A DNA stretch of 64,000 bases, taken from positions 1 through 64,000 of the forward strand of contig CALWSC010000114.1 in assembly GCA_944384105.1 (NCBI GenBank), in the 5' to 3' direction. Below the pieces are notes generated by a model. It was not told the DNA's origin and did no database searches. It saw only the letters and a program-made list of their open reading frames with translations. The position numbers and the translations under genes are program-made. Shown one piece after another: positions 25,929-35,841 of the stretch; the stretch's first letter is position 1; the number at the start of each line of letters is the position of its first letter. Source of the DNA: an uncultured Lachnospiraceae bacterium. GTDB lineage: Bacteria; Bacillota; Clostridia; Lachnospirales; Lachnospiraceae.

Positions 25929-27641
25929 TCAAAAGGTTATCCGCCCCAACACTCTGCATATTTCGGCGGCATCTCTTCTTTGTATCCTGTCCCGGGGCAT
26001 AAATCCTTCCCCCACGCACCCAAGCGCTCGGGCCGCAGCGCACAGCATCCCTGCCCATTCGTCCGCTCCCTCCATGGATTTTATATTCTCAGGAAGGGGT
26101 CTTCGGCTCTTATAACCCAACATGAGAATATTCAGAAATTCTTCGCCCGTTACCTCCCGCTCCGGATACAGACGGTTTTCCTTTACCATCTCTGCTGGGA
26201 TCAGCCCGTTCTGCCAGGCACATTCCACCGCTCCGGCGTACGTCTCATGTCCCACAACGTCCGTGAACATATCATTATATACATTTATCGGAAAAAAGCG
26301 CAGGGTTTCAATCGCCATTTCCAGAGCCTCCGCCCGGGTCAGATATTCCTCCGGGCGCTCCAGGTCCCGGAACAGGATCTCTCTTGCACTCTGCGCATGC
26401 TCCAGCCCCGCAGGAATCTCTACGCTTCTGCTGCTCTTCGGAAGTTCCCAGACTCCCACATCCGCTCTTTTTTCCGCAGCGCCCAGCCGTTTCAGTTCGT
26501 CCGCCACATAGCCTGCAAACAGGTATGCTCCAAAGTCATTCGTATGCGTATAGTCTGATGGATAGAAATAGCCCCGGGCACCCTCCCTGCCGTGATCCGT
26601 GATAAATGCCATACTTTTTTCATGCAGCTCCGCCACGGGGACATCCTGCTCCGCCCCGATCCGCCTGCATACCGCATCATACTCCCACAGAAGGTCATTG
26701 TAAGCTCCGCTGTCACCCTTCCAGGTGTTTCTCGCCAGCGGAGTCACAAGGATGGGAAGCGCCCCTTTTTGCCGGATCTCAAGGATATATCTCTCCAGAT
26801 TTTTCCGGTATCCCCCTGCGGCAGTGAGATGAAGAAGCTTCTGGTCATTATGTCCAAACTGAAACAGACAGATATCTCCCTTTCCAATTCTGTCCAGCAG
26901 TATCCTGTAATGCCCTTCGCTTCGGAAGCTCTCGGTTGTGAGTCCCGAATGAGCGTGATTGGATACCGCAAAACGTTTCTCCATATAGCAGCCCAGCATC
27001 TGCCCCCATCCGCTGTAGCTCTGCTCAGGAAGGTATGGGCAAAATGCCGTCTGATCCGTAACCGTGGAGTCTCCCGCAATGTAAATTGTCGGAACCTCTT
27101 CACGGGAAACAACAATCTCCCGGATCCGCACATCATCTGCCACAAGCGATATCTTCACAGACCGGTCTGCCATTTCCTCCGCATGATTTCTCGGAATGAT
27201 GGGGCAGACATGTTCCAGAGCTGTCACACGCTTTGTCTCTCCCGGCTTGAGCATTCCCCTAAACACCAGCTGCCTCCTTCCTGCAAAGACCAGTGCTTCC
27301 TGCGCATGTTCTGCGCTCTGCGGCAGAGAGAGCGTTACTGTGAGCCGGTAATTTCCTTCCTCCGGAACCGCTGTCTTAAATACCAGCGGGATCTTCCACT
27401 GAGCAGGATACGGCACACGCACCTCTGACCATACTCCAGCGTTGTCTTCGCGGATCTCCTGGACCTCCAAATCCTGAAGCCAGCAGGCTGGTTCAAATCC
27501 GCTGTTCAGTTCCGGAATATTCAGACGTATGTCCCGCACTCCTGCCGCTCTGGTCACAAAACCAAATCCCTCTCGGTCATACACCCTACCGGCAGGAATA
27601 CGGAATCCGCTGCCTTCTGCTGCTCCGAATATAAATTTCAT
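25929..27641 (-). CDS. SGNH-type (CE12-like) rhamnogalacturonan acetylesterase with SLH-like tail
   Basis: This 570-residue protein has a beta-rich N-terminal domain (about 1-190) and then an SGNH hydrolase with catalytic Ser in AGDSTVTDQ, GHND in FGHNDQK, and Asp/His in DYTHTND. The C-terminal 140 residues contain two S-layer-homology-like repeats (FTDVVGHETYAGAVECAWQN; RDRIQRRDAAEI). CE12 esterases remove acetyl groups from rhamnogalacturonan. I prefer the Met at 27641, four bases after the GH105 stop; a longer frame reaches 27677. No signal peptide is seen, which is odd for a protein with an SLH-like part. It lies between GH112 and GH105. Confidence 0.82.
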   Translation of the reverse strand: MKFIFGAAEGSGFRIPAGRVYDREGFGFVTRAAGVRDIRLNIPELNSGFEPACWLQDLEVQEIREDNAGVWSEVRVPYPAQWKIPLVFKTAVPEEGNYRLTVTLSLPQSAEHAQEALVFAGRRQLVFRGMLKPGETKRVTALEHVCPIIPRNHAEEMADRSVKISLVADDVRIREIVVSREEVPTIYIAGDSTVTDQTAFCPYLPEQSYSGWGQMLGCYMEKRFAVSNHAHSGLTTESFRSEGHYRILLDRIGKGDICLFQFGHNDQKLLHLTAAGGYRKNLERYILEIRQKGALPILVTPLARNTWKGDSGAYNDLLWEYDAVCRRIGAEQDVPVAELHEKSMAFITDHGREGARGYFYPSDYTHTNDFGAYLFAGYVADELKRLGAAEKRADVGVWELPKSSRSVEIPAGLEHAQSAREILFRDLERPEEYLTRAEALEMAIETLRFFPINVYNDMFTDVVGHETYAGAVECAWQNGLIPAEMVKENRLYPEREVTGEEFLNILMLGYKSRRPLPENIKSMEGADEWAGMLCAAARALGCVGEGFMPRDRIQRRDAAEICRVLGRITF

Positions 27642-27645
27642 CTCT

Positions 27646-28521
27646 TCACAACGCTCCGTCATTTCTGGAATTTTCATAATCTAACACCTCCGCGAAAAAT
27701 GCCAGTGCCAGACCCTGACCCCAGCCCTGGATCCAGTCTTTGGATATATTCCGATATCCCTCACGGTCTTTCATGACAGCCGTTCCGCCGGAGACATTCA
27801 AAACCCGTCCATCCGGTCCGATATTCTGAATGATTCCCGGTATGGATTTATTGATGTATTTAAAGTGCAGAGGATTTCCCTTGGAAACCATAGCCGCCGC
27901 GATTCCGCAGGATGCGGAAACCTCCTCATACGATCCCTCATCGTCCAGAATCGTCCGCCACAGCCCATTCTCCGTCTGCAGCAGCTTGAGCGCCGCTAAC
28001 TGTTCGTTCAGGGATCCCGCCACATCCATATATTTGGGATACAGATAGCACTCCGGCAGGACTCTTCTCACCTGCGACATGGTGTACGCCGCCCAGGCAT
28101 TGGCTCTTCCCCAGTAGAAACCGGACATATGGCTCTTGTCGATATTATTATATCCGTGATACCAAAGTCCGCTGTCCGGATCCTGCAGATATTTGATATG
28201 CCAGTAATACTGGTTCAGCGCGTCCTCGATCATGTCCTCATCTTTCAGCTTCACACCGACCCGCAGCAGAAAGAACGCCGCCATAAACAGAGTGTCCGCC
28301 CACGCCTGCTCCGGAAAATCATTATTGGCGGATACCGTATGCTGCAGGACGCTGTCACCAAAGCGCAGCGCATGATTCCTGAGGTAATCCACCTTACTCA
28401 TCACGATCTCCCAGTACCGCTCGTCTCCTGTCGCTTCATACAGCGTAATCAGACAGTGTCCCATCGCGCAGGTGTTGACTGTCCATACCGGAAGCCCCAG
28501 CTCCAGAGCAGCGGATCTCAT
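27646..28521 (-). pseudogene. GH105 unsaturated rhamnogalacturonyl hydrolase, N-terminus deleted
   Basis: This 291-codon frame matches the later part of GH105/YteR hydrolases, which cleave the unsaturated uronate from rhamnogalacturonan lyase products. The motif WADTLFMAA with the catalytic Asp and the SGFYWGRANAW segment are present. Family members are about 350-380 residues, and the first 80 or so are missing. Homology begins abruptly at LELGLPVWTVNTCAMG, exactly where the upstream permease homology ends. The first ATG (28521) has no ribosome site. A deletion has therefore fused permease and hydrolase genes, and the enzyme is probably inactive. Confidence 0.82.
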
Positions 28522-28849
28522 TCAGGATCAGCGTCAGGATAATCGGCATCGGGAAACTGAAAATCAGATCCAGAATATTCAGGTAAAGCGTATTAAATAC
28601 CGCTTTACCGAAATCTCTCTTGGAAAAAATCTTTTCAAAGATCTCAAACCCTACCCATTCGCTTCCGCTGAATCCTTTTGCCACTTTATAATCTTTAAAG
28701 GCGATCGTCAGTCCCGAATATGCGCCAAACTTGAATACCAGTATAAACAGCATCGGGAGAATCATCAGAACATAAAGCTGCCAGCACTTTTTGAAATACA
28801 GTTTCCGGTTCCCATTAGAATGAACCTTAGAAGCTTTTGTCTTTGCCAT
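28436..28849 (-). pseudogene. Sugar ABC permease (LplB/YtcP type), truncated by deletion
   Basis: Residues 1-113 match the start of LplB-type permeases of oligosaccharide ABC importers: basic N-terminus, first helix YVLMILPMLFILVFKFG, then LTIAFKDYKVAKGFSGSEWVG and LILNEIR. After LNEIR (about 28510) the frame runs into GH105 sequence in the wrong frame and stops at 28436. About 180 residues of the permease, and presumably the rest of the importer operon, are gone. The ATG has GGAGTG before it, and the gene faces an AraC regulator divergently. It is the stub of a lost importer operon. Confidence 0.85.
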
Positions 28850-29070
28850 ACCCTCACTCCTTTTGATAAATTTTTCTCTGTTTTGATATTAAAATTATAC
28901 ATAATGCCGAATATGCTTTCTCTCCATTCCCATCTTTATATTGTGCATTTTCGACTATTAATCTGTTTGTTTTATGCCAATTTCCACATCAAAACTATGT
29001 GATTTGCATATTTTTTCGTTTGATTGTTATTTTTTTGACGTTAAAACTTTATTTTTTTATTTTGTTTTGG
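28850..29070. other. Divergent control region between the lost importer and AraC
   Basis: AT-rich spacer. On the minus strand a good -10, TATAAT, lies upstream of the permease stub, but no -35 is found at normal spacing, as expected for an activator-dependent promoter. No gene or RNA is seen. Confidence 0.45.
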
Positions 29071-29099
29071 TTGATTTTAACTCTCATCATATTTATAAT
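29071..29099 (+). promoter_or_regulatory. Promoter of the AraC-family gene
   Basis: TTGATT (29071-29076), a 17-bp spacer and TATAAT (29094-29099), 87 bp before the ATG. Confidence 0.7.
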
Positions 29100-29185
29100 A
29101 AGAACTGGGATTTTTCGCTTAAAAATAGAAGTATTGACCATGCGGCGTCTGCCGCCGCAAATCACTGACAGGAGGAACCTTCGTT

Positions 29186-30175
29186 ATGGCAAGACCCAGG
29201 AACATCATTATCGAGCAGCGCAGTTATAATCTCCCCCCATATTTCCCCATACTGCTGCTCACCGGCGAACACTGGAGAATTTCAGACATTCCGTCCAGCC
29301 GGCTGCATTTTCACAACTGCCTGGAAATCGGGCTGTGTGAATCCGACAGCGGTATTCTGGAATTTATGGCAAAGAAGATTCCTTTTCATAAAAATAATAT
29401 CACGTTCATCGGGAGCGATATTCCTCATACGACGTATTCATCCCCGGGAACCCAAAGCAAATGGACATACCTTTTTGTTGACATCGAGGAATTGTTCTGT
29501 CCGTTCTTTCCTCTTGATTTTCTTCCGAATCAGGAGCTCTTCTCACAGCTTCTACACGGATACAGCACCGTATTGTCTTCCGAACTGCACCCGGAGATCG
29601 CCTTTTATGTCCGTTCTATTATCCAAAATCTCGTCGAGCAGCCCGGAAATTATCAATTTATCGTGCGGGGACTGTTTCTCTCCCTGATTATGATGTTTTT
29701 AAACCTCTACAGCGCTGACCAGGATACCTCATCGGAAAAACACAGGGAAAATTCTATGTCCATCGCCCCCGCTCTGGAATATGTACGGACCAACTATATG
29801 ATGGACTTTCCAATTGATTCCCTTTCAGAACTGTGTCACTTAAGCCCTACGCATTTCCGCCGGACCTTTAGACAGATTATGGGAAAATCCCCTCTGGAAT
29901 ATCTCATTCAACTGCGTATCACAAAGGCTTCCGCTCTGCTGCGAACCACGGAAATGTCTATCCTGGATGTTTCAGAAGCCGTGGGATTTCGCTCCGTATC
30001 CAGTTTCAACCGGCATTTTCGGGAGATTATGAACGATACGCCCAAGAACTGGAGAGGATGTATGTCTTTCCTGAAAAATAAATCTCTGCTGAAGTATAAC
30101 GGCTGGATGATGCCGGAAATAATTCCCCGCGACTCCCAGTCTGCACCTCTTCCAAAAACAGGAGCGCCGCATTGA
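29186..30175 (+). CDS. AraC-family transcriptional regulator
   Basis: This 329-residue protein has an N-terminal cupin-like sensor domain (LHFHNCLEIGLCESDSG) and a C-terminal double helix-turn-helix (SLSELCHLSPTHFRRTFRQI, then the AraC signature region ending HFREIMNDTPKNWR). It is divergent from the truncated sugar permease and so was probably the activator of that importer and its rhamnogalacturonan genes. A strong AGGAGG precedes the ATG. The regulator is intact although part of its regulon is broken. An oligosaccharide inducer is likely but unidentified. Confidence 0.88.
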   Translation: MARPRNIIIEQRSYNLPPYFPILLLTGEHWRISDIPSSRLHFHNCLEIGLCESDSGILEFMAKKIPFHKNNITFIGSDIPHTTYSSPGTQSKWTYLFVDIEELFCPFFPLDFLPNQELFSQLLHGYSTVLSSELHPEIAFYVRSIIQNLVEQPGNYQFIVRGLFLSLIMMFLNLYSADQDTSSEKHRENSMSIAPALEYVRTNYMMDFPIDSLSELCHLSPTHFRRTFRQIMGKSPLEYLIQLRITKASALLRTTEMSILDVSEAVGFRSVSSFNRHFREIMNDTPKNWRGCMSFLKNKSLLKYNGWMMPEIIPRDSQSAPLPKTGAPH

Positions 30176-30190
30176 CACGGCACTCCTGTT
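30157..30190 (+). terminator. Hairpin overlapping the AraC stop codon
   Basis: AACAGGAGCGCC (30157-30168) pairs with GGCACTCCTGTT (30179-30190) with one G-U pair. It is followed by a weakly T-rich stretch. It may serve both converging genes. Confidence 0.55.
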
Positions 30191-30249
30191 TCCAGATATC
30201 TATCTGTACTAAGCCTCCGGACTCTGATCTTTTTCCCATTCAGGACTCT

Positions 30250-32259
30250 TTATCTGTCCCACTTTGACTTCATCAATTCATACAGTTCTCTGTGCGTCAG
30301 ATGATTCTCCATATTCAGAATCAGCACTACCTGTTTATCCTCCTCAGAATTCAGAAATTCTCTCTGCCATTTCCAACAGTGCGGACCGTCCCCGAGCAGA
30401 CGCAGATATCCCATCAGCGTTTCGGCTGTCCATGCACTCTGTTTGATATCCGTCAGACATTCATTCCGGTAAAAATTCTGCCACTTTCCATGTTCTCTTC
30501 TTCTCATACAGTTATCCGCCTCCAGAAATGCATCCTGTGCTTTACCCGCAAAATAAAAGGCATGCAAGTAATCCTCCTCAAATCCGAAGTCCAGGCTTCT
30601 GCATGTAAAAAGAGCCCCCCGATAACAATGATATAAAATCTCCGCCTGCAGCTTTAAGGAATCCTCAAACAGCACCCTTGCCGGACCGCTCAGCAGCACC
30701 GCTGTTTTTCCACACTGCTCCAGCAGCCCTGCATAGTTTTCCACACCCTCCTCACAGATATCCTCATACCACTTCACCTGTTCCATCAGCGTCCCGTAAT
30801 CCGCCGCCCACAAGAAATCAGGTGATGGTTTATTTCTGTCTTTCAGGAACTGTGTCATCAGCATCCTCGGCACATGATTTACGAACTGTTCGCCCGCATG
30901 ATCATCCTCATTGGCTCCATACTGCACCGCGCATTTTGAAAAAAGCTCAAAACAGGATATGATCTCCTCTTTTCCATTTTTTCCGTAATACGCCTCCACA
31001 TATTTTTCCAGCCATTGATCCGGATCACAGTCCCCGTACCGCCATAGTTTTGCCGCATAGTCAAGGTAGAAGATATGCGGCTTTACATTCGAGCAGTTCA
31101 CAATCCAGTAATCCTCTGCTCCGTGCTCCAGCACACGCTTCAATTCCCTGCGCACAAAGGAAACCGGATTCGGCAGCATGGTGATATGGTTTGCCGCCTG
31201 CAGATCGTAAAAAGAGACATGATAATAAATGCCGTGTCTTCCTCCCTGCCCCGGTTCCGGAAGCGCGGGAACACGCGGATTGTGATTCTCCTGGCGCCGG
31301 GATACCATCTTTCCGAAGCCGTTATCCGCCCAGATGTGAATGACATCCCCGGGCAGTTTTAAAAAGCCCTTCTTATACAGCTCCATTGTCTCACCATAAA
31401 GATTTGTACAGCACACCGCATCCGGATCGCTCTGCTTTACCATATCATACTGTATACGGATCAGTTTGCTCATTAGAGTTCCCCGCGCCTCATCTGTATT
31501 ATACTGCGGATCGGCCTCCCAGAACGGGCAGTCGCCCTGTCCGCGAAAACCCAGATTCCAGACTACATGCAGATCTCTCTGCGCTTAAATTCCCTCTCTC
31601 CAGAGCTTTCGAAATAAATCACCATGTTCTGCATACGATGCTTTCAGATCCGGATAGGCACGCGCAAACATCTCCGCGCCCAAAGGCTCTGCATGGTGAT
31701 GTGTGATAAAAAGTCCCATGTCAGACGCCAATTTTCGATAGCGCACCGAATTTCTATCCGTTCCGGGAATCACCATATTTCCGCCGCAGCGAAGCAGCGT
31801 CTCAAACACCATCTCCCACGGTCTCTTTGGATCCCGATCCACGCTCCATGCGGAAATCAGCACCTCGTCATTGACAAACCAGCCGCGCAGCCGGACACGG
31901 TACGATTCTGACCTATGAAAAAATCCCTGGGCAACTTCAATTCGTTCTCTCCTCTCAAACTGCTGGTCGTTCCAAAACCAGAAATCCTGCACTCCCAGAA
32001 ATCTGCGGCTAATTTCATAAATCCCATATACAAAACCCAGCGCCGAATCAGCGCCCAGCTCCAGCACATTCTCTGTTTGCTCCAGCACAAAGCATTCTTC
32101 TTCTGCCGGACGCCGCACCAGCCGGATCTTCACCCCCTCCTCTTCAGAAGGGGCAAGCGTCTTTTCCATATCTCTGCGCAGACTGCGAAGAGCGAGCTGC
32201 ACGGCGGTGTCCTTCTCATCTGTTATGATTTTTGTATTTACTGTCATATATCCGTTCAT
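30250..32259 (-). pseudogene. GH115-type alpha-glucuronidase split by one in-frame TAA
   Basis: Two open frames (32259-31585 and 31473-30250) encode the N- and C-terminal parts of a GH115-like protein. The 111 bases between them are in the same frame and translate without a stop into homologous sequence (AQRDLHVVWNLGFRGQGDCP). Only one codon interrupts: TAA at 31585-31587, most simply a GAA-to-TAA change. Without it the product would be about 669 residues from the ATG at 32259, which has GGAAGGA before it. GH115 enzymes remove glucuronic acid side chains from xylan. Recent inactivation or a sequencing error are both possible. Confidence 0.85.
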
Positions 32260-32416
32260 TAAATCTGATCCTTCCGTTCTGATTTCACCGAGTAAGTAAT
32301 TTTTCCTTACGCAAAAACAGTCTATCACACTTCCTTTTCATTTTCTGCCACGAATGCCTTGAAAACTGATAATATTCAACAGTAAATACTCTTGCTTTGC
32401 TCTGTATTATCAATTC

Positions 32417-32444
32417 GGGGGGAACCGGAAAACCGGCTCCCCCC
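32417..32444. terminator. GC-rich hairpin downstream of glgB
   Basis: A GGGGGG-type arm with AACCGG pairs with CCGG and a CCCCCC arm across an AAAA loop. It is followed by AT-rich sequence on both strands but no long U run. It probably ends the glgB operon. Confidence 0.6.
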
Positions 32445-32514
32445 TTACTTTATGATTGCCCCGCCGCCCGGATTTCAGCCTTTCCGGACGCCGAAGAAAG
32501 AGATTTCAATAAAA

Positions 32515-34419
32515 TTAATATTCAAACACTGCCACCCCATACGGCGGAAGCGGATATGCAAATGAGAACGGTCTTCCGTCACATTCGCGCTTTTCAGCCT
32601 TATAGATCTTCGGCTTCTCTGCCTGAGGACCTCCGTACTTTGGATCTTTGCTGTCGAGAATCAGCTTATACTGCTTCTTTCTCGGCACTCCCACTCGGTA
32701 ATCATCACGCGCCATCGGCGTAAAGTTGATCACAAAGAGCAGATTCTTCCTCTTTGTCGGAGACTTTCGGATAAAGCTGAAGATGCTGCGGAAGCAGTCG
32801 TCAGCATTGATCCACTCGAATCCCTCGTATCCGGTATCATTTGCGTACAGCGCGGGATAGCTCCTATATAAATGCAGCAGGTCTTTGTAAAATTCCTGCA
32901 GATGCCTGTGGTTATCCTCACGGAGCAGATACCAGTCGAGCTCCCTGGCCTCGCTCCACTCCTGAAGCTGTCCGAAATCCTGTCCCATGAACAGAAGCTT
33001 CTTGCCCGGATGCCCCATCATGAAGGTATAGCCCGCCTTCAGATTCTCAAATTTATCGTCAGGATAGCCCGGCATCTTGTTCAGCATTGAGCACTTCAGA
33101 TGCACAACCTCATCGTGAGACAGCACCAATATATAATTCTCGCTGAACGCATACGTCATGGAAAACGTCATCTTATAATGATTATCCTTTCGGAACAGCG
33201 GGTCCAGCTTCATATATTCGAGAAAATCGTGCATCCAGCCCATATTCCACTTAAGGGTGAAGCCCAGGCCGCCGTCCTCCACATCGCCGGTCACTTTCGG
33301 CCAGGCAGTGGATTCCTCTGCAATCATTACCGCTCCCTTATTTCTTCCTGTCAGGCAGGAATTCAGATGCTTGAAGAACTCGATCGCCTCCAGGTTCTCA
33401 TTTCCGCCATACTTATTTGCCACCCACTGTCCGTCGCTCTTGCCGTAATCGAGATACAGCATCGACGCCACGGCGTCCACGCGCAGACCGTCCACATGGT
33501 ATTCTTCTACCCAATAGAGCGCATTTGCGAGAAGGAAATTTTTCACTTCGGGCTTGCCGTAGTTGAAGATCTTCGTCCCCCATTCCGGATGCTCGCCCTG
33601 CCTGGGATCCGCGTGCTCATAGATGCAGGTACCGTCAAACTCTGCAAGCCCCTGGGCATCCTTCGGAAAGTGCGCCGGAACCCAGTCCAGAATCACTCCG
33701 ATCTTATTCTTGTGCAGGTAGTTGACGAGATATTTAAACTCCTTCGGTGAACCGTATCTGGAAGTCGGCGCATAGTATCCCGTTACCTGATATCCCCAGG
33801 AGCCGTCGAACGGATGCTCCGCAATTCCCATCAGTTCCACATGCGTATAGCCCATCTCCTTGACATACTTTGTGAGTTCATGCGCCAGTTCTTTGTAATT
33901 ATAAAAGCCGTCCGGATTCTCATCCGTTGCCGGATGCTTCTTCCAGGAGCCGGGATGCACCTCATAGATCGTCATCGCAGAGGTCTTGGGGTTAAATTCA
34001 GTGCGCTTCTTCATCCATACGGAATCACTCCACGGAAAGCCGTCAATCACTGCAACTCTCGATGCTGTTCCCGGACGCTTTTCCGCAGAAAACGCATACG
34101 GATCTGCCTTCATGAGTACCCTGCCGTCCTGAGCCGTGATCGCATACTTATACAGATCGCCTTCCCTGGCTCCGGGAACAAATACTTCATACACGCCGAT
34201 CGGTCCTGCCTTTGTCATCGGATTCGCATTCGGATCCCAGTCGTTGAAATCTCCGACCACGGAAACACTCTTTGCATTCGGCGCCCAGACCGCAAAATAT
34301 ACGCCCGACTTTCTGTAGTATGTCATCAAATGTGCGCCCAGTTTTTTATAAATATCATAGTGGGTACCCTGACCGAAGAGATACTGGTCAAGCTCCCCAA
34401 ACTGCATCTTCTTACCCAT
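32515..34419 (-). CDS. glgB: 1,4-alpha-glucan branching enzyme
   Basis: GlgB introduces alpha-1,6 branches in glycogen. The 634-residue product has the N-terminal CBM48 domain (VYFAVWAPNAKSVSVVGDFN) and a GH13 barrel. The catalytic triad shows as Asp in VDGLRVDAVASM, Glu in MIAEESTAWP and Asp in LSHDEVVH. A C-terminal all-beta domain ends the protein. It is 36 bp downstream of a GH13 amylase gene in a TetR-led operon. No glycogen synthase or ADP-glucose pyrophosphorylase is in the window, so the rest of the glycogen pathway lies elsewhere. Confidence 0.96.
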   Translation of the reverse strand: MGKKMQFGELDQYLFGQGTHYDIYKKLGAHLMTYYRKSGVYFAVWAPNAKSVSVVGDFNDWDPNANPMTKAGPIGVYEVFVPGAREGDLYKYAITAQDGRVLMKADPYAFSAEKRPGTASRVAVIDGFPWSDSVWMKKRTEFNPKTSAMTIYEVHPGSWKKHPATDENPDGFYNYKELAHELTKYVKEMGYTHVELMGIAEHPFDGSWGYQVTGYYAPTSRYGSPKEFKYLVNYLHKNKIGVILDWVPAHFPKDAQGLAEFDGTCIYEHADPRQGEHPEWGTKIFNYGKPEVKNFLLANALYWVEEYHVDGLRVDAVASMLYLDYGKSDGQWVANKYGGNENLEAIEFFKHLNSCLTGRNKGAVMIAEESTAWPKVTGDVEDGGLGFTLKWNMGWMHDFLEYMKLDPLFRKDNHYKMTFSMTYAFSENYILVLSHDEVVHLKCSMLNKMPGYPDDKFENLKAGYTFMMGHPGKKLLFMGQDFGQLQEWSEARELDWYLLREDNHRHLQEFYKDLLHLYRSYPALYANDTGYEGFEWINADDCFRSIFSFIRKSPTKRKNLLFVINFTPMARDDYRVGVPRKKQYKLILDSKDPKYGGPQAEKPKIYKAEKRECDGRPFSFAYPLPPYGVAVFEY

Positions 34420-34455
34420 TATACATCCTCTCCTTCTTCTGCACTCCTGCGAAGA

Positions 34456-35823
34456 TTACTCTGCGGCCTTCGGCTCCTTTTTGGCGAGAAGCGCACATCC
34501 CCCGGCGCCAAGCTCCACACGGATCTTTCCGCCCTCTGCCCTATAGGACTCTCCCGTTACCGCGTCCTCATACATACCTTCCTCCGAAACCGGAATATAA
34601 AGCTCTGCCGCATTCTCGTCGTTATTTGCCGCCGCAATCACTGTCTGTCCGTCCAGACTTCTCGAGAACGCGTACTGTCTGTTTGTCAGCAGAAGCTCCC
34701 GGTAGGCGCCGTGCACACATGCCGGATACTTTTTTCTGAAGGCGCTGAGCGTCTGTATCCACTTTGCCACCTCAGGATGCGGCTCGCCTTTTTCTATATT
34801 TTCCAGCGGAATGAACGGGCGCAGGGGACCGTCATCTCCGCCCTGCTTCCTTCCCTCAATGCCCCACTCGGAACCGTAATAAATCGATGGGATTCCCGGG
34901 AGCATATACATCAGCATATACACGGAATAGATGTGACTGAAATTATTGAGCTTCGACGCAATGCGGTCTACATCGTGATTATCCACAAACGAATACAGCC
35001 GAAGCCCTCTGTATATTCCTCCGTTTCCGTCAAACTGCCTGCGGATTGTGTGTGCAATCTCGAAATAGTTATGATCGTTATGCCCGGAGTACAGCCCCTT
35101 ATGCAGTTCATAATTCGTGACACTGTGCAGCATCTGGGGCTTCACATACCTGCTGTAATCCCCGTGGATCACCTCGCCCATCAGCCAGAAATCCGCCTTC
35201 TTCTGCTCCGTCCTGCGGCGCATCTCCTCCATGAAGGAGAACTCCAGACAGTCCGCACAGTCAAGCCTGATGCCGTCAATGTCAAACTCATCTATCCAGA
35301 AATCAATCACGCCGAACAGATATTCTCTGACCGCCGGCTCCCAGAGATTTAAGTTCACAAGTTCAAAGCAGTTCCGCCAGGCTTCATAGGAAAATCCATC
35401 GTTGTACGGATTATTTCCCCAGAAATTGATTCCTTTATACCAACTGCAGTACGGGGAGCGCTCCCGATTTCTCTGAATATCCTGAAATGCAAAGAACTCT
35501 CTTCCCGTATGATTGAATACACCGTCAACCACCACACGGATTCCCAGCTCATGCGCCCGCGCCGTGAACTTCTTAAAGTCCTCATTGTCTCCAAGTCTCC
35601 GGTCAACAAGCTTATAATCTCTCGTGTCATAACCGTGAGTGGTGGACTCAAATAATGGACCGATATATACCGCCGTACATCCCAGATCCGCCACATGATC
35701 GAGCCATTTTGTGAGCTGGTCAAACCTGTGAACAACCTCTTCTTCCCGATTTTCCCTGGGAGCTCCTGTCATCCCCAGGGGATACATATGATAAAATTCC
35801 GCATCCTCATACCATGCTGCCAC
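34456..35823 (-). CDS. GH13 alpha-amylase-family glycosidase
   Basis: This 455-residue cytoplasmic enzyme of the alpha-amylase clan has the four conserved regions visible: VVVDGVFNHTG, IDGIRLDCAD with the nucleophile Asp, LMGEVIHGDY with the acid Glu, and FVDNHDVDR. There is no signal peptide and no extra N-terminal domain. It is therefore probably an intracellular alpha-glucosidase, cyclomaltodextrinase or amylase acting on maltodextrin or glycogen. It starts at GTG with AAAGGAGG eight bases upstream. It lies between a TetR repressor and glgB on the same strand. Confidence 0.9.
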   Translation of the reverse strand: MAAWYEDAEFYHMYPLGMTGAPRENREEEVVHRFDQLTKWLDHVADLGCTAVYIGPLFESTTHGYDTRDYKLVDRRLGDNEDFKKFTARAHELGIRVVVDGVFNHTGREFFAFQDIQRNRERSPYCSWYKGINFWGNNPYNDGFSYEAWRNCFELVNLNLWEPAVREYLFGVIDFWIDEFDIDGIRLDCADCLEFSFMEEMRRRTEQKKADFWLMGEVIHGDYSRYVKPQMLHSVTNYELHKGLYSGHNDHNYFEIAHTIRRQFDGNGGIYRGLRLYSFVDNHDVDRIASKLNNFSHIYSVYMLMYMLPGIPSIYYGSEWGIEGRKQGGDDGPLRPFIPLENIEKGEPHPEVAKWIQTLSAFRKKYPACVHGAYRELLLTNRQYAFSRSLDGQTVIAAANNDENAAELYIPVSEEGMYEDAVTGESYRAEGGKIRVELGAGGCALLAKKEPKAAE

Positions 35824-35841
35824 GATTATTTTCCTCCTTTA

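Noticed and set aside
33814..35352. Plus-strand open frame of about 512 codons opposite glgB and the GH13 gene
   Set aside because: It spans the boundary between two real minus-strand genes and has an implausible composition rich in His, Arg and Cys.
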